64,000 bases of DNA from Anodontia alba (lineage: Eukaryota > Mollusca > Bivalvia > Lucinida > Lucinidae), in assembly GCA_964016985.1 (NCBI GenBank), contig OZ024833.1, forward strand, positions 65,891,985-65,955,984, in the 5' to 3' direction. The notes under the pieces are model-generated. The model searched no databases, was not told the DNA's origin, and was given only the letters and a program-made list of their open reading frames with translations. The stretch's first letter is position 1, and every line of letters starts with the position of its first letter. The position numbers were made by a program, and so were the translations under genes. This document shows positions 1 to 13,800 of the stretch, piece by piece.

Positions 1-245
1 TAGTTATTTTGACCTACAAGGCTTCGTCAGTTTAAATTTAAAAATAAATCGGGAAAGGGCTCAATGATCACAACAGACCATAAATATAAATCGTGCTTTA
101 GTGACGTACGAGGAGACATTTGACGGTCATCACACGATACTAATATCTAGTGTTGTGAAGATTAGCATAATTTAGCCAGTTCGCGAAAACAAAAAACAAA
201 AAAAAAATGGCGAAAAAACCAACATGGCATTTACATGGCATTAGT

Positions 246-411
246 GCCCAGCGAAGGCACAGATCAGCCTGGACATCCGCCCAGGCTAATCAGAGTCTTC
301 GCTGTCCACATGAAGAGAGCTAGGGTCCTTAGCTACACACTGAGTGCACAGAGAAGACTCTGATTAGACTAGGCAGATGCCTAGGCAGATCTGAGTCTTC
401 GATGGGCGCAT
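246..411. repeat. Family D MITE fragment
   Basis: Matches the inner part of the family D element (GCGAAGACTCAGATCAGCCT ... type palindromic blocks), seen complete at 29673-29912. Termini are missing. Lies beyond the last visible exon, in the intron before the NBD2 signature exon. Confidence 0.55.
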
Positions 412-558
412 ATAAATTTTGTTGGTTTTGTCATGCTCATATTGTAGAAGGAATGCTTCTTGAGAACACTGACCACATATACACATGAATCAACGAAAGG
501 CTCTGTGAATAAGTGCTAAACAAGTTATGCCAGGAAATCAGACAGAAAAAAGCATTAC

Positions 559-765
559 CTCTGGTAACGAGCTGATGAATTCATGAATATTAGATTTCCT
601 TGCAGCTTCAATAATTTCATTCATCGGCACCTCTCTTGAGTTATCACCATAGGCAATATTGTCGGCGATACTCCTGTCAAACAATACAGGCTCCTGTGAT
701 ACGATACCAATCTGTGATCGAAGCCACTGCAGATTTAGGTCCTTCACATTATATTTATCCATTAT
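559..765 (-). CDS. ABCB1: ABCB1-like exon (last in window): NBD2 Q-loop
   Basis: 207 nt, phase 0 to 0, 69 codons from [10 protein letters not shown] to ISSLPE. It carries the NBD2 Q-loop ([11 protein letters not shown]), whose Gln contacts the Mg and gamma-phosphate of ATP, and the following helical subdomain ([15 protein letters not shown]). Acceptor CTTCAG ends at 766 and donor GTAATG starts at 558. It is the counterpart of the NBD1 exon at 37913-38116. The exons for NBD2 signature, Walker B and H-loop must lie left of position 1. Confidence 0.93.
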
Positions 766-3700
766 CTGAAGAGAAGAAAACATTCGAACTCATCACGAAA
801 ACTTGCCTATATAATTTTGACCCCATTATACCCCACTTTTGTATAGTTAAACTGGTGTTTATAGGGGTATGCATTATTTTTTTTCTTATTTCTGCTTAAA
901 ACATAGATTGTGGGCACCCGTTAGAACCGCCTCGACGAGGCGGTTCTAACGGGTACCCACAATCTATGTTTTGAGCAGAAATATGAAAAATATCAGAGTT
1001 TTTAATCTGAAAATTTTCAGTTTTTGGAGGTGTAATTTTCTATATATTTCAATAGGCGTGTTTTCATAATGGAACGCAAAATGTGCATATTCACATCATC
1101 CTTCACACGCGCAAAGTCATTCGGGCATTTTCTATACAGCATTTGTCCTTGAAGCGCCAAGCAAAATTAACAAGGCTCAATTGTTACTATTTGTTTCAAA
1201 GAAAATAAGACTTGTCATTTCATGTGAATCATCAGAGAGGCAGACAATTCACATGAAATATCAAGTATTTCTCTGAAAAAGAAGATAAATATGGCGTCTG
1301 CTGCAGTTATGATTGGTGCTTTAAGGGTTAATATCTAGCATCTAAATACCTATCCCAAATGCTATAACAACTACACAGCGATCTAATATAAAAGTCAAAA
1401 AGGATTGCCTTTGGAAACAAAGAACACACAAAGTTACGAAAATCGGAGACTCGGTTTGACTGAGTCTTTACATATGCATCTATAACACATCTATACCAAG
1501 TGGACTATTCCATCTTGGAAGCAGACGAACTTATTGTTTTTCAAATAAGGGGTTGTTTTACATACTGTAGTTTTCCAGGTAGTTTAATGGCAATCAGCAC
1601 AGATCCAGATCAGTTGTCTTGTTCTGCGGCATCTGATCTGGCTCTGCTCTCTCTGCCAATGTCCTTTGTGTGGGACATTGGTTCAATCAGTTTAAGAAGT
1701 GTTTCGTGGTTGACTATCTATGCATTACGAAAACACGCCTATTCAAATATACTGAAAATTTCACCACCAAAACTGAAAGTTTTCAGATACAAATTCTGAT
1801 ATTTTTTGTATTTCTGCTCAAAACACAGATTGTGGGTACACGTTAGAACCGCCTCGTCGAGGCGGTTCGAACGAGTACCCACAATCCATGTTTTTGAGCA
1901 GAAATAAGAAAAATAATGTAAACCCCTGTAAACCACAGTTTTACTTTATAAAAGTGGGGTTAAAGGGTGTCAAAATTATATAAGTATGTTTTCGTGATGA
2001 TCTGGTCGGACCCATCATGGTCCAACTCGTAGTTTTCATGTGATCTTGCTGCAGATCGCCACTCAGCAATCTATTTTGTTTTACCATTGTGTTTGTGATT
2101 ACATGTGTTTTCAAAGGATCCCTTCTTCGAAATATTGTGTGATTGTAGAAGCGGTTGTTAAGCTGCAGGCTATTAAATTGGACTATACATTATAATATTT
2201 GAAAATACTGCTCAAACCTGATAGTAGAGTGGGAATTGGTAGGGTGGAGGTGTGTACGTGTGTGTGTGTGTGGTTGTTAAGTTGGAGGCTATTAAATTGG
2301 ACTATACACTATAATATGTGAAAATACTGCTCAAACCTGATAGTAGAGTGGGTATTGGTAGGGTGGAGGTGTGTATGTGTGTGTGGGGGGGGGGGGGGGG
2401 AAGGGGGGGAGGGATGTACGATACGTATTATATGACCTCCATTACTTAAAGGGTGACATCATCAGACGTATGACTGACTGACAGACGGATAGACACACCG
2501 ACGTCCAGCATGAAACCATAATTCCCGCGACTATCGTGTTGCAGGATATAAAAAGCTATTGGTTTGTGTTGATGTTTTACGGCCCAGTCAACCCAATTGG
2601 GTCATGTCGAGCGCGGACAGTTTACCTAACCACATCTTTACTGGGCAGGCTTAGTCATATAAGCGGTTAACCAGTATTGTGCACATTCTTTCGCCAGAAA
2701 AAAAAAGCTTTTGGATTCAGGCGGAATGGGAAAGAGATATGAATGAAATAATCCTCATGAAATCATTCAGATTATTGATATTGATGTAAAACAAATTCAC
2801 CCACCCACTAAAATTCATTCCCTTTTATGCTTAAAGTTCCCAAACAAGGAATAATGGCAATAAGTATACACCTAGATCAGACACCACACAACAGAAATTG
2901 ACCTGTTGAAAGGGCGCGGTAGAAATCCCACTGGGCAATAACCATAACCACTCTCTAGACTAATTAAGCAAACAAATAGGTGATACATTTCTTATTTTTC
3001 CCAGGAAACAGGATGATATTTCATTCAAATTGTCTCCATTGGAGTTGGACACCATTCGCATAAATGTCAAAACCTGTTTTCTGGGAAAAATAAGAAAAGT
3101 ATTGCAATATGTCGTCTGCTGTATATTTTACCAAGCACATTAAGTATTAGTGAGCATAGCTCTAATTTAGAGGGGGTATCCACATAATATTTTTCAAATT
3201 TCTGCACGAAAACATATGTTGTTGCTACTCATTGAAAGTGCCTTGGCGAGGTGCTTTTAATGAGTACCGACAGCATATGTTTTGTGAAAAAGTAAGACTA
3301 GAAATGTGTCAGTATGACACAGATGCCCTACGCACAGGGCCATCCACACGCAGGCATTTTGCAAAAAAATGAAGTTGAAAAAGGGCCATAACTCTCATAA
3401 TAATTGGAAGATTTAACCCTAAATCAAACTTGACAATATTTTATGATTATATACCTGTGCATAAAATATGAATTCAATACACAAATCAATCTTTTTTAAA
3501 AAAAATATCGGAAGGAAAACATATCCTGAAGGTAAAAAAGGGCCATAACTCCCATAATAATGGGTTGATTTTACCATAATTGGAACTTGACCTCTATTTT
3601 ATGATGATATACCTGTGAATTAAAATGAATTCAACACTTATACACCTCCACCCTACCAATACCCACACTAATGTTTTCAAAAGATATCAAACTGAAACTA

Positions 3701-6700
3701 TTTCTCAACGAAAACGGGCCATAACTCCAAAAATAATTGGTGGATTTTACCCTAAATCAAACTTGACCTATATTTTATAATTATATGCTTGTGTATAAAA
3801 TATGAATCCAATTCACTAATCTTTTCAAATTATGGAATGGAAACCATTTTTTAAAGCTGAAAAAGGGCCATAACTCCAAAATAATTGGTGGATTTTACCC
3901 TAAATCGAACTTGACCTACATTTTATGATTATATACCTGTGTATAAAATTTCAATCCATTGCACTAATTTTTTCAAAGATATCAAACGGAAACAATTTTT
4001 CAACATTGATAAAGGGCCGTAACTCCAAAAATAATCGGTGGATTTCACCCTAAATCGAACGATCTGTATTTTATAATTATATGCTTGTGTATAAAATATG
4101 AATCCAATACACTAATCTTTTCAAAAGTTATGGAACAGAAACCATTTTCCAAAGTTGAAAAAGGGCCATAACTCCCAAAATTTATGATTATATACCTGTG
4201 TATAAAATTTCAATCCAATACACCAATCCTTTCAAAAGATATCGCACAGAAACCATTTTACCAAGTTGAAAATTTTTCAAAGTTGAAAAAGGGCCATAAC
4301 TTCCAAAATAATTGGTGGATTTTACCCTAAATCAAACTTGACCTACATTTTATAATTATATACCCGTGTATAAAATTTCAATCCAATACACCAATCCTTT
4401 CAAAAGATATCGCACGGAAACCATTTGTGTTACGTACGGAACGGACAAACGGGACGGACGGGACGGACGTACGTACTGACAGGGGTGATACTATATGCCC
4501 CCATTCAAAATGGCGGGCGCATAAAAAAATATTGGTACTTTTGCATTAAAAAATTGCTTTACCTAGAGCTATGAGTGAATTACACTTAGCTCTCTGACAA
4601 TTTTTCAGCAGACAACATTTTGAAATATTTTTCTTATTTTTTTTTTAAAGAAAACAGAATTTGACATCAACTTTTGAGGGAATAAGAAAAGTATTGCAAT
4701 ATATCGTCTGCTGAATTTTTTACCCAGTATGTAAGTAGTGGTAAGCATAGCTCAATATAAGATAGGTATTCACATACATGTAATATGTTTGTTTATTTCT
4801 GCATTAAAACATATATTGTACTCGTAAGGAGTGCCTCTGTGAGGCGCTTCCAATGAGTACCAACAACATATGTTTCATGCGAAAATATTACGAAAACACG
4901 CCTATTCTTATAGATAATTTCACTTCCCAAAACTGAAAAATTTCAGATGAAAAACCCTGATATTTTTCATAATTCCGCTCAAAGCCTGGATTGTGGGTAC
5001 TCGTTAGAACCGCCTCAACGAGGCGGTTCTAACCAGTACACACAATCTATGTTTTTGAGCAGAAATAATAAAAATAATGTATACCCCTGTAAACCCCAGT
5101 TTTACTGTATAAAAGTGAGGTTTAAGGGGGTCAAAATTATATAAGCAAGTTTTCGTGATGCTAAGAAAAAAATATACTGGTACTTTTGCATTAAAACTGC
5201 TTCTATTCTGGCGCTATGAATTAGTTAACTGTAACCACTCTCTGGCTTAATTCAGCAGACGACAAATTGATGACATTTATTTCCCAGAAAATAGGATTGA
5301 CATTTCATGCAAATTGTGTCCATTGGAGACAATTTGGATGAAATGTCAAAACCCGTTTAGTGGGAAAAATAAGAAAAATATTTTGGTATGTCGTCTGCTG
5401 AAATTTTTCCAAGAGTGTTGAGCATTAAGGATATATACCACTTCTCCACTGTCAACGTCGTAGAACCTCTCAATAAGCTGAACAGTTGTACTTTTACCAC
5501 ATCCACTACTGCCGACAAGTGCCACAGTGGTACCCGGATCAACGGTAATGTTTAAACCATTTAATACCTGCACATCTTGGCGAGATGGGTACCGGTAACA
5601 CACATTAGACAGGTGCACTGTGCTCGTGACTTCTCCCTGAAGAAAAGAAGTTTTGATTCTGCTCATAAGTAGGAATGTATTAAAATAGGTGAAACACAGA
5701 ACAAACCACTTAATGATAGATAACTAGTAACTCACAGCTTGCTTTGTTATAAAGACATAGGGAAAATGAGACCAAAAGTGGTCGTACCACTCATTAAAAA
5801 ACTTTATTCCCCCTACCTAGGTACTTTGTATGCAAGAGAGATCAAAGACATGCCATAAAGAAGATATTATGAGATCCCTGCAGGGGGGTTGTAAAGAGGC
5901 CATCTGAAGGGCAATAAATATTTAGAGGTAATATTACTTATGCATCAGACAGATAAGCCAGTACTAAAGTCCACTATGGGCCTCTACGTCTATTGTTTAT
6001 TGACAGTGTACCAGGTTTTGTTGTGCCTAGCTGAAGGTCTAGACCTCTGAAGGTCCTGATCAGACTGCGCCAATGCGCAGGCTGATCTGAATTTTCGCTG
6101 GGCGCACATGTCCAAGGGACGTTTTCTGACGTTACGGCTAAAATGAAAATAGCAGAATTGGTTTTAGTGAGTCAGTTCATGCGCGGTATTAGTCCAATTT
6201 TGTCTAAAAAATGGTAGACGAGTGACAAAAAGAGCAGACCTGATCAGACGCTGTGCATTGGGAAAGCTGCATTTCGTGATTGTGTAATTCCCAGGTATCT
6301 TTGCTTATATTTTTGCCAAAATTTAAACAATACGAGGACCATGATGGTCGATCGCTCACCTGAGCTCAAGATGTGACACAGTTTGTAGAAGTTGCTTGTA
6401 GAACTGACGGGGTCACTAGTTAAAGAGATGTGGACTAAAGATTGTTTTTCTATTTTTTAGATCTGGACGCTATCTTGTGCATTAGAGTAGAACCATTTTA
6501 GCACTTTTGGTGAAGGAGCATAACAGGAACATTTGTGTGAAATTATTTTGAAAATCGGCCAACTGGCCTAAGAGGTAATGTTATTTAAAGACTTTTTTCT
6601 TTTTTTCTTTTTTTTTTAAGCTCTGGCAGCTATCTTGTTCTGCAGAGCGGAAACATTTTAGAAACTTTGGTGAAGAGGCATATGAGGAATATTTCCGTAA

Positions 6701-9700
6701 AATTATTTTGAAATCGGGCAACTGGCCTAAGAGGAGCTGTCGTTTAAATATATATTTTTTCTGTTTTTAGCTATGGTGACCATCTTGTTCCGTTGAACAG
6801 AAAAAATTTAGAAATTTTGTTAAAAAAGCACAAGAGGAATATTTACGAGAAATTATTTTGATATTGGACATCTGGGCCCAGTTGTTCAAAGCTAACGACG
6901 TCGTTAGTTAACGATTCGTTAAAATTTACATCAAGTGATACGCAAATATTCTGAAATTTTTTGCTGAAAAAATGTGAGTAGCTTTTGCAGTGCAAAAGCT
7001 ACTCACATTTTTTCAGCAAAAAATTTCAGAAAATTGTTTATTGAATCCGCTAAAATAGTTAACGAAATGGCCCTTAACGAGCTCGTTAAGCTAACGACGC
7101 TTTGAACAACTGGGCCCTGGCCTATCAGAAGATGGTATTTAATGATTATTTTTCTATGTCTAACTCTGGTGGCTATTCTATTCAGCCAAACAGAACTATT
7201 TGAATAATTTTGGTACATGAGCTTTAAAAGAATAAGTCTGTGAAATTATTTTGAAATAAGGCTACTTGCCAAGGAGGAGAGGTCATTTAAAGATTTTTTT
7301 CTGATTTTAGCTCTCGTGGCCATTTTATTCAGCCAAACAGAACTATTTGAACAATTTTGGTAAAGGAGCTTAAAAAGAACATTTGTTCAATTGTTTCCTT
7401 TTCTATGTTTGGCGCCAGCAGCCATCTTGTCCAGCAGAGTGGAACAATTTGAGCCATTTTGATAAACAGCCATGACTGAAGCATTTTTGTAAAATTATTT
7501 TGAAATCCAGTTGCTACTCTAGGTGGAGATGTTGTTTAAAAGATGTTTTCTATTTTTATCTCTGGTGCCATCTTGTATAGCAGAGCGAAACCATTTGAGC
7601 AATTTTGCTAAATGACGTAAGAGGAACATTTCTGTTGAACTATTTTGAAATCGGGCCACTGACCTAGGAGTAGATGTCATTTAAAGATTTTTTTTATTTA
7701 AAGATTTTTTTTTGTACTCTAAGCTTTGGCCGCCATCTTGTCCAGCAGAACTGAAAGATTTTAGCAATTGCGATAAATGGGCATGAGGGATATTTCTGCG
7801 AAATGATTCTGAAATCGGGCTATTAGCCTCGGAAGAGATGTCAGTTAAAGATTTTGCTTTTGTTTTTAGCTCTGGTGGCCCTATTGTTCAGTGAAGACGA
7901 ACCATTTTAGTAATTTTGGAAAACATCTCTGAGAAAAAATTTTGAAATCGGGCCTCCGGCCTTAGAGGAGATGTCGTTTAACAACTTTTCTATTTTTAGT
8001 TCTGACAGAACAATTTTTCATTGAAACATTTCTGTAAAGTTTGGTTAAAATTGGTCCAGGAGTTTAAGTTATGTCATTAAAAAACTGTTGACGATAAATG
8101 AGGCACGACGGAAACAGCGTGATCACAACAGCTCACCATGAGCCTGCGGTTCAGGTGAGGTATAAAAGGAAGCTCCCATCTTAATTACTTAGGGATGCAA
8201 TATGATCTATACCTGTTCTGGTTTCAAGCCTCCAGTATTCTCGACGTCAATTTTGGGCTCGGAATCTAGAAGTGTGAATATCTGTAAACTTGCAGCGTTG
8301 GCTTTTGACACATCAGGTCCGTAAGAGCTTGCCTGCCCAATTGCCATCGCTCCAAATACAATTGCTGAAAATACTCTGTAAATAGGCACAGTTCCAGATA
8401 AGATGATAACCTTGGTGAGAATTTAGTAGCTGATTCTAAACAAAACGTATGATTCCCTTGGTAAGACGAGGATTAAGTTAGGAGCGTATCTTTGCTCAAA
8501 CTCATTTTTTATTATGTTTTACTGCATCAGAGTAATGGTAAAAACAGCGCAATATAAACCTGTCTCCCCTGGTTTGTGGAACTGAATGTTAAAAAAATAA
8601 AAATGGAGACATCTAGACCACATTCATGGAACACAGCCCACCCACCCCACCCCCTAAGGATCCAATATGGCTTTATGGGTCGCTCTACATCCTAGTATAG
8701 TTACAGCAAGGCACTAGATAAGTGATATGAAATGACAGCACAAAGAAACATGTCTAAAATGGAACAAACAAATAAAGAATTGCATCAGAAATACACCCTT
8801 GAAACAGCCAACTGCAATCTGTTTTTCTGAGACTAAATAGCAATTTGAAAATCCAGAGAGCAATATTTTGACGCCCACTTTCTGAAACAGACTGAGGAAA
8901 GGGTCATTATTCAGTCTAAGGCCTGAGAGACTGTTGTGCCATTAAAGAGGGAAGCAAGGCTATTAATCATAAGAATCATAGAAGTCTTATTTTATATTTT
9001 AGGGTGCAAATAGGGAGAGTGAGCGGATGGAAGCAACCAAACACAAACAGGACAAACTGTTTCAGGAACCGCATTGGAATAGCCAGTGGCTTAAACCACT
9101 GGTGGCCTAAACCGGCGTTTAAATCGGACACAGATTCAATAAAAATAGCATGAACAATTGAAATGGAACTGTAAAAGAAACGCTGCTTTGGAATGAAACA
9201 CCGTTTTGGAATGGAACACTCTTCTGCAGTGGAACGCTGTTTTGGAATAGAGGACTGTTTGGGACGATCAATAGTAATATGACGGAGACTTAAGCCATTT
9301 GGAAAGGATAAATGTTTTAGATCTTGCTTGCTAAAACAGTGTGGCATTGGCACAGTAAAGACTTTACCCAAAAGAAAAAGCGAAGATAAAATTTATCTTA
9401 CATCGTAAACAATTCACTAATCGGACCAGAATAGGTATTTATTTTGTTTAGTTTCTCAAAAGTCATTCCTTTTAGAATCTTTTTATCTGCACTGCAACCC
9501 GTGTTAGTGTTGTGTATTGGCTAAAAAACGTTTCACTATTTTTCACTGTAGTGTAGTTTATATTTTCTGTCCTTTGTGATCACTGAGCCCATTTCTACGA
9601 TTTTTAAAAAAATATATATGAAGGTCACTAATGAGGTCTTATTGGCCGAATCTATCTTATTGCTCCCAAAATTTATTCCCTTAAGAATCTACATGTATCT

Positions 9701-10773
9701 ATCTTCACTACAGCCGGTGTTAGTGTGTCAGCTGTAAAACGTCTCACCGTACATCATTATAAGGCAATTTATATTTACTGGTCCTTTGCGACCATTAAAT
9801 TCATTCCGGGATTTTTGAAAATTTTTATGCGGGGTCACTTGTGAGGCCTATATGAAACTAGTTGGTCTCGCCCATTTGTGTGTGAGTGTTCATTGCTCTC
9901 AAGGGTAATCCCATTTAGAATCTATAAGAGATATACGGACAATTTTAGACATTTAAACATTAACTTGACATTACATTAACGAATAAAACTCTATAAAGTT
10001 TGTCCTTGGAAACACAGAACACATCTAATTTGTCCTAATGTCTCAATCTCAGAAAAAGAGCCTTTCAGAACTTACTTGAAAACATCAACATATTCCATTT
10101 CACCTTCCTCGATCAGATATGCTCCATAGACAAAAACTGCAGCATAGGCAAAGAAAATGATAGCCTGAGAAAAAGAGTAACTAATTCCCATAATGTGGGC
10201 ATTTCTAATGGCAGCTCTGTAGGGGATACTCAGTTCCTTCGTGAAGTTCTTGTAGAATATTTCTTCTCTTGTCAACGATGCTACTGTGCGCATATTTTCG
10301 ATGCATTCTATTGCGATCTGTAAAATAGTAGGCATTTAATCAACAAAAATATAAAAGTGAAGAAATCCAAGAAATGTCGCAATCAAAAAGCACAGTCCTC
10401 CTGAGGCACCAAAAGAAGGAGAGATTAAGAAGAAATAATGATAAAACAAATGCTACATATGAAACCACACATACACAAAAAAGAAGAACTGAAACAGGGA
10501 ACCGCCTTAGAGCGGTCAGTTTGTGTGTGGCATGTGCGTATGTGTGTGTGTGGGTGTGGGGGTGTAGGGGAGCGGAGGAGGAGGGAGGGTGTAAGGGAGG
10601 GTAGTTTCACTCGCACAAAACCTCATCCTTAATTCTGATGCAGCTCCAAATTATAAATATATGTTTAATCTGCATACGGTTTCTCTACCTAATCTGTGTA
10701 AGACCAGAGTGAGACACTACAAAGTCTCAATTCAGAAACACAATAAAATTTCAATTCCCTACATTTTTGATAG

Positions 10774-10831
<58 letters not shown>

Positions 10832-13800
10832 GTATATGCATACGTGCGTGTGTGTGACTTAGTTGTTTATATAAAAAATACCCAGAAAAAAATGCACAAA
10901 CAAGGAACTTAGCAATCCCAGGGCACAAAGATAAAGGCTTCCAGAGCCATGAATTCATTTTGTATGTTTCGGGGTTTTGCGCGAGTAAAATTGGTTTAAA
11001 GCCCCTAGTAGTTTTCCTAATGACCATTCAAAAGCAATTCCTACAGTTGACTCTCGTTATCTCCACCTCGCTTATCTCGAATAACCGCTTATCTCGAAGT
11101 GAAAATCTGGTCCCTGCCTATACATGAAAACCTAACAACAGATGGAAAATATTGTAGAAAAGAGGAGAAATTGCTCCCAAGGAGCAATTTCTCCTCTTTT
11201 CCACAATATTTTCAATATATCTCTAACTTCAAAAGTCCAATTACCTATCAGTTTGTTAAATATGGTTAATCAAATTATTTTTTCCTCAATTCTGCAAACC
11301 TGATATGTCGAACTACGGATATCTCGAAGTATTTCAGAGAGTCCCTTGGAATTCGAGATAACGAGAGTCGACTGTATTTTCTTCTTCATGTTTGTGTGTC
11401 TGTGATTTCATTTGTGGCGTTTGTTTTGTCATTATCTGTTCCTCATTTTTACTTCTATGACTTCCTCTTTGCTTTCCTGCACATCAAACCCATTCTGAAA
11501 AGAGGTCTACTCTAAATGGTCAACTTTCGATGCCTTTGGAATGATACACTTTGTGATTAAAAAAAAGGTAAGAGAAAAGTCCAGGGAGTGCCACAATCAC
11601 AAACCGCAGCCCTTCCCAGACCCCAAGAGGAAGAGGAAACCGACAAATCTAAACAAGCACAAACCGATCAAACGTACGAAAAGCACTAAGATTAGCTCTC
11701 TCTTCCCCAAGCGAGGTAATCGCAATACTAAAAGGACTGAAAAACACAAGAACAAAATGTACTTAACTTCTAATTGTTGTGTTGATTAGGTATAATGACA
11801 CCTGGGTTTCATATATACTATGTCCACTTATTAACACAGCTTTATACATCTTAGAACTGAACGGAAACTATTGACTTCCTTTCAAAAATAGACTTCAGAC
11901 GTCCTTTTGAATCACCCGTCCCATTTGGATTTATTTAACAAGAGGACCATGATGGTCCTATATCGCTCACCTGACCAAACAGATTTGCATATTTACTGTT
12001 GAAGTTTCAGCCAAGTTCACTGCTCTAGGATTTTTGTATAAACTTTATAGCACTAACCACCCTCACCCCCCTCCACCACACCCCTGGCCATGTTTTTTTT
12101 ACAAATCTTGATGACCTGAACTGAATCTTCAAAGAGGGTCACCAAAGGAACATTTCTGCCAAGTTATATTGAAATTGGTCCAGTGGTTTAAAAAGTTTTA
12201 TATAGCTATAAAGCCCTACGCCCTAACGGCCATGTTTTTTGACGAATCATGACAGCTTGAACAAACTTGGTAGAGGGTCACCAAAGGAACATTCCTACCA
12301 AGTTATATTGAAATCTGTTCAGTGGTTTCTGACAAGAAGATTTTTAAAGTTTTCTATTTAGATATATAGGGAAAACAAGCCCCACCCCATGGCAGCCATG
12401 TTTTTTGACGAATCATGATTGCTTGTACAATCTTGATAGAGGTTCACCAAAGCAACATTCTAGCCAAGTAATATTGAAATCAGTCATGGGGTATGTGACA
12501 AGAAGAATTTTAAAATTTTCTATGCAGATATATATGATGAAAAAACCCTACCTCCTGTGGGCCATGGTTTTTGACGTATCATGAAGGCTTGAACAATCTT
12601 GGTAGAAGGTCACCAAAGCAACATTCCTGCCAAGTTACATTGAACTCGGTCCAACTGTTTCTTACGAGAAGATTTTTAAAGTTTTCTATATAGGGAAAAT
12701 AAGCCCCGCCCCCTAGTGGCCATGATTTTTGATGAATCATGACGGCCTGAACAATCTTTGTAGAGGGTCACCAAAGAAACATTCCTGCCAAGTTGTATTG
12801 AAATCGGTCCATTGGTTTCTGAAAAGAAGATTTTTAAAGTTTTATATATAGATATATAGGGAAAATAAGCCCTGCCCCAGACAGCCATGTTTTTTGACGA
12901 ATCATGATTACTTGAACAATCTTAGTAGAGGGTCACCAAGGAAAAATTTCTGCAGTTATGATGAAATCGGTTCAATGGTTTCTAACAAGAAGAGTTTTAA
13001 AGTTTTCTATATAGATATATACGGAAAATAAGCCCCGACTCCTGGCGGCCATGTTTTTTGACGAATCATGACGGCTTGAACAATCTTGATAGAGGGTTAC
13101 ATAAGAAACATTCCTGCAAAGTTACATTGAAATCGGTCAAGTGCTTTCTGAAAAGACTATTAAAATTTTCTATATAGATAAATTATATAGGAAAATAAGC
13201 CCCGCCCCCTAGCGGCCATGTTTTTTGACAAATCATAACGGCTTGAACAATCTTGGTAAAGGGTCACCAAGGAAACATTTCTGCGAAGTTATATTGAAAT
13301 CGGTCCTGTGGTTTCTGACGACAAGATTTTTTCAAGTTTTCTATATAGAATTATATCGAAAATAAGCCCCGCACCCCCTAGCGGCCATGTTTTTTGACAA
13401 ATCATGTCGGCTTGAACAATCTTGATAGAGGGTCACTAAGGAAACATTTCTGCCAAGTTATATTGAAATCGGTCCAGTCGTTTATGACAAGAAGATTTTT
13501 AAAGTTTTCTATATAGGGAAAATTAACCCCGCCCCCAAGCGGCCATGTTTTTTAACGAATCATGGCGGCTTGAACAATCTTGCAACAGGATCACCAAAGG
13601 AACATTTCTGCAAAATCATATGGAAATCGGTCCAGTGGTTTCGGACAAGAAGATTTTTTTAAGTTTTCTATTAGATATATAGGGAAAATAAGCCCCGCCC
13701 CCTGGTGGCTATGTTTTTTGACGAATCCAAATGGCTTGAACAATCTTGGTAGAGGATCACCAAAGGAACATTTTTGCAAAATTATATTGAAATCGGTCCA

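Noticed and set aside
8976..9371. 131-codon minus frame
   Set aside because: Contains short DNA-level repeats of TTTGGAATGGAACAC and no recognisable domain.
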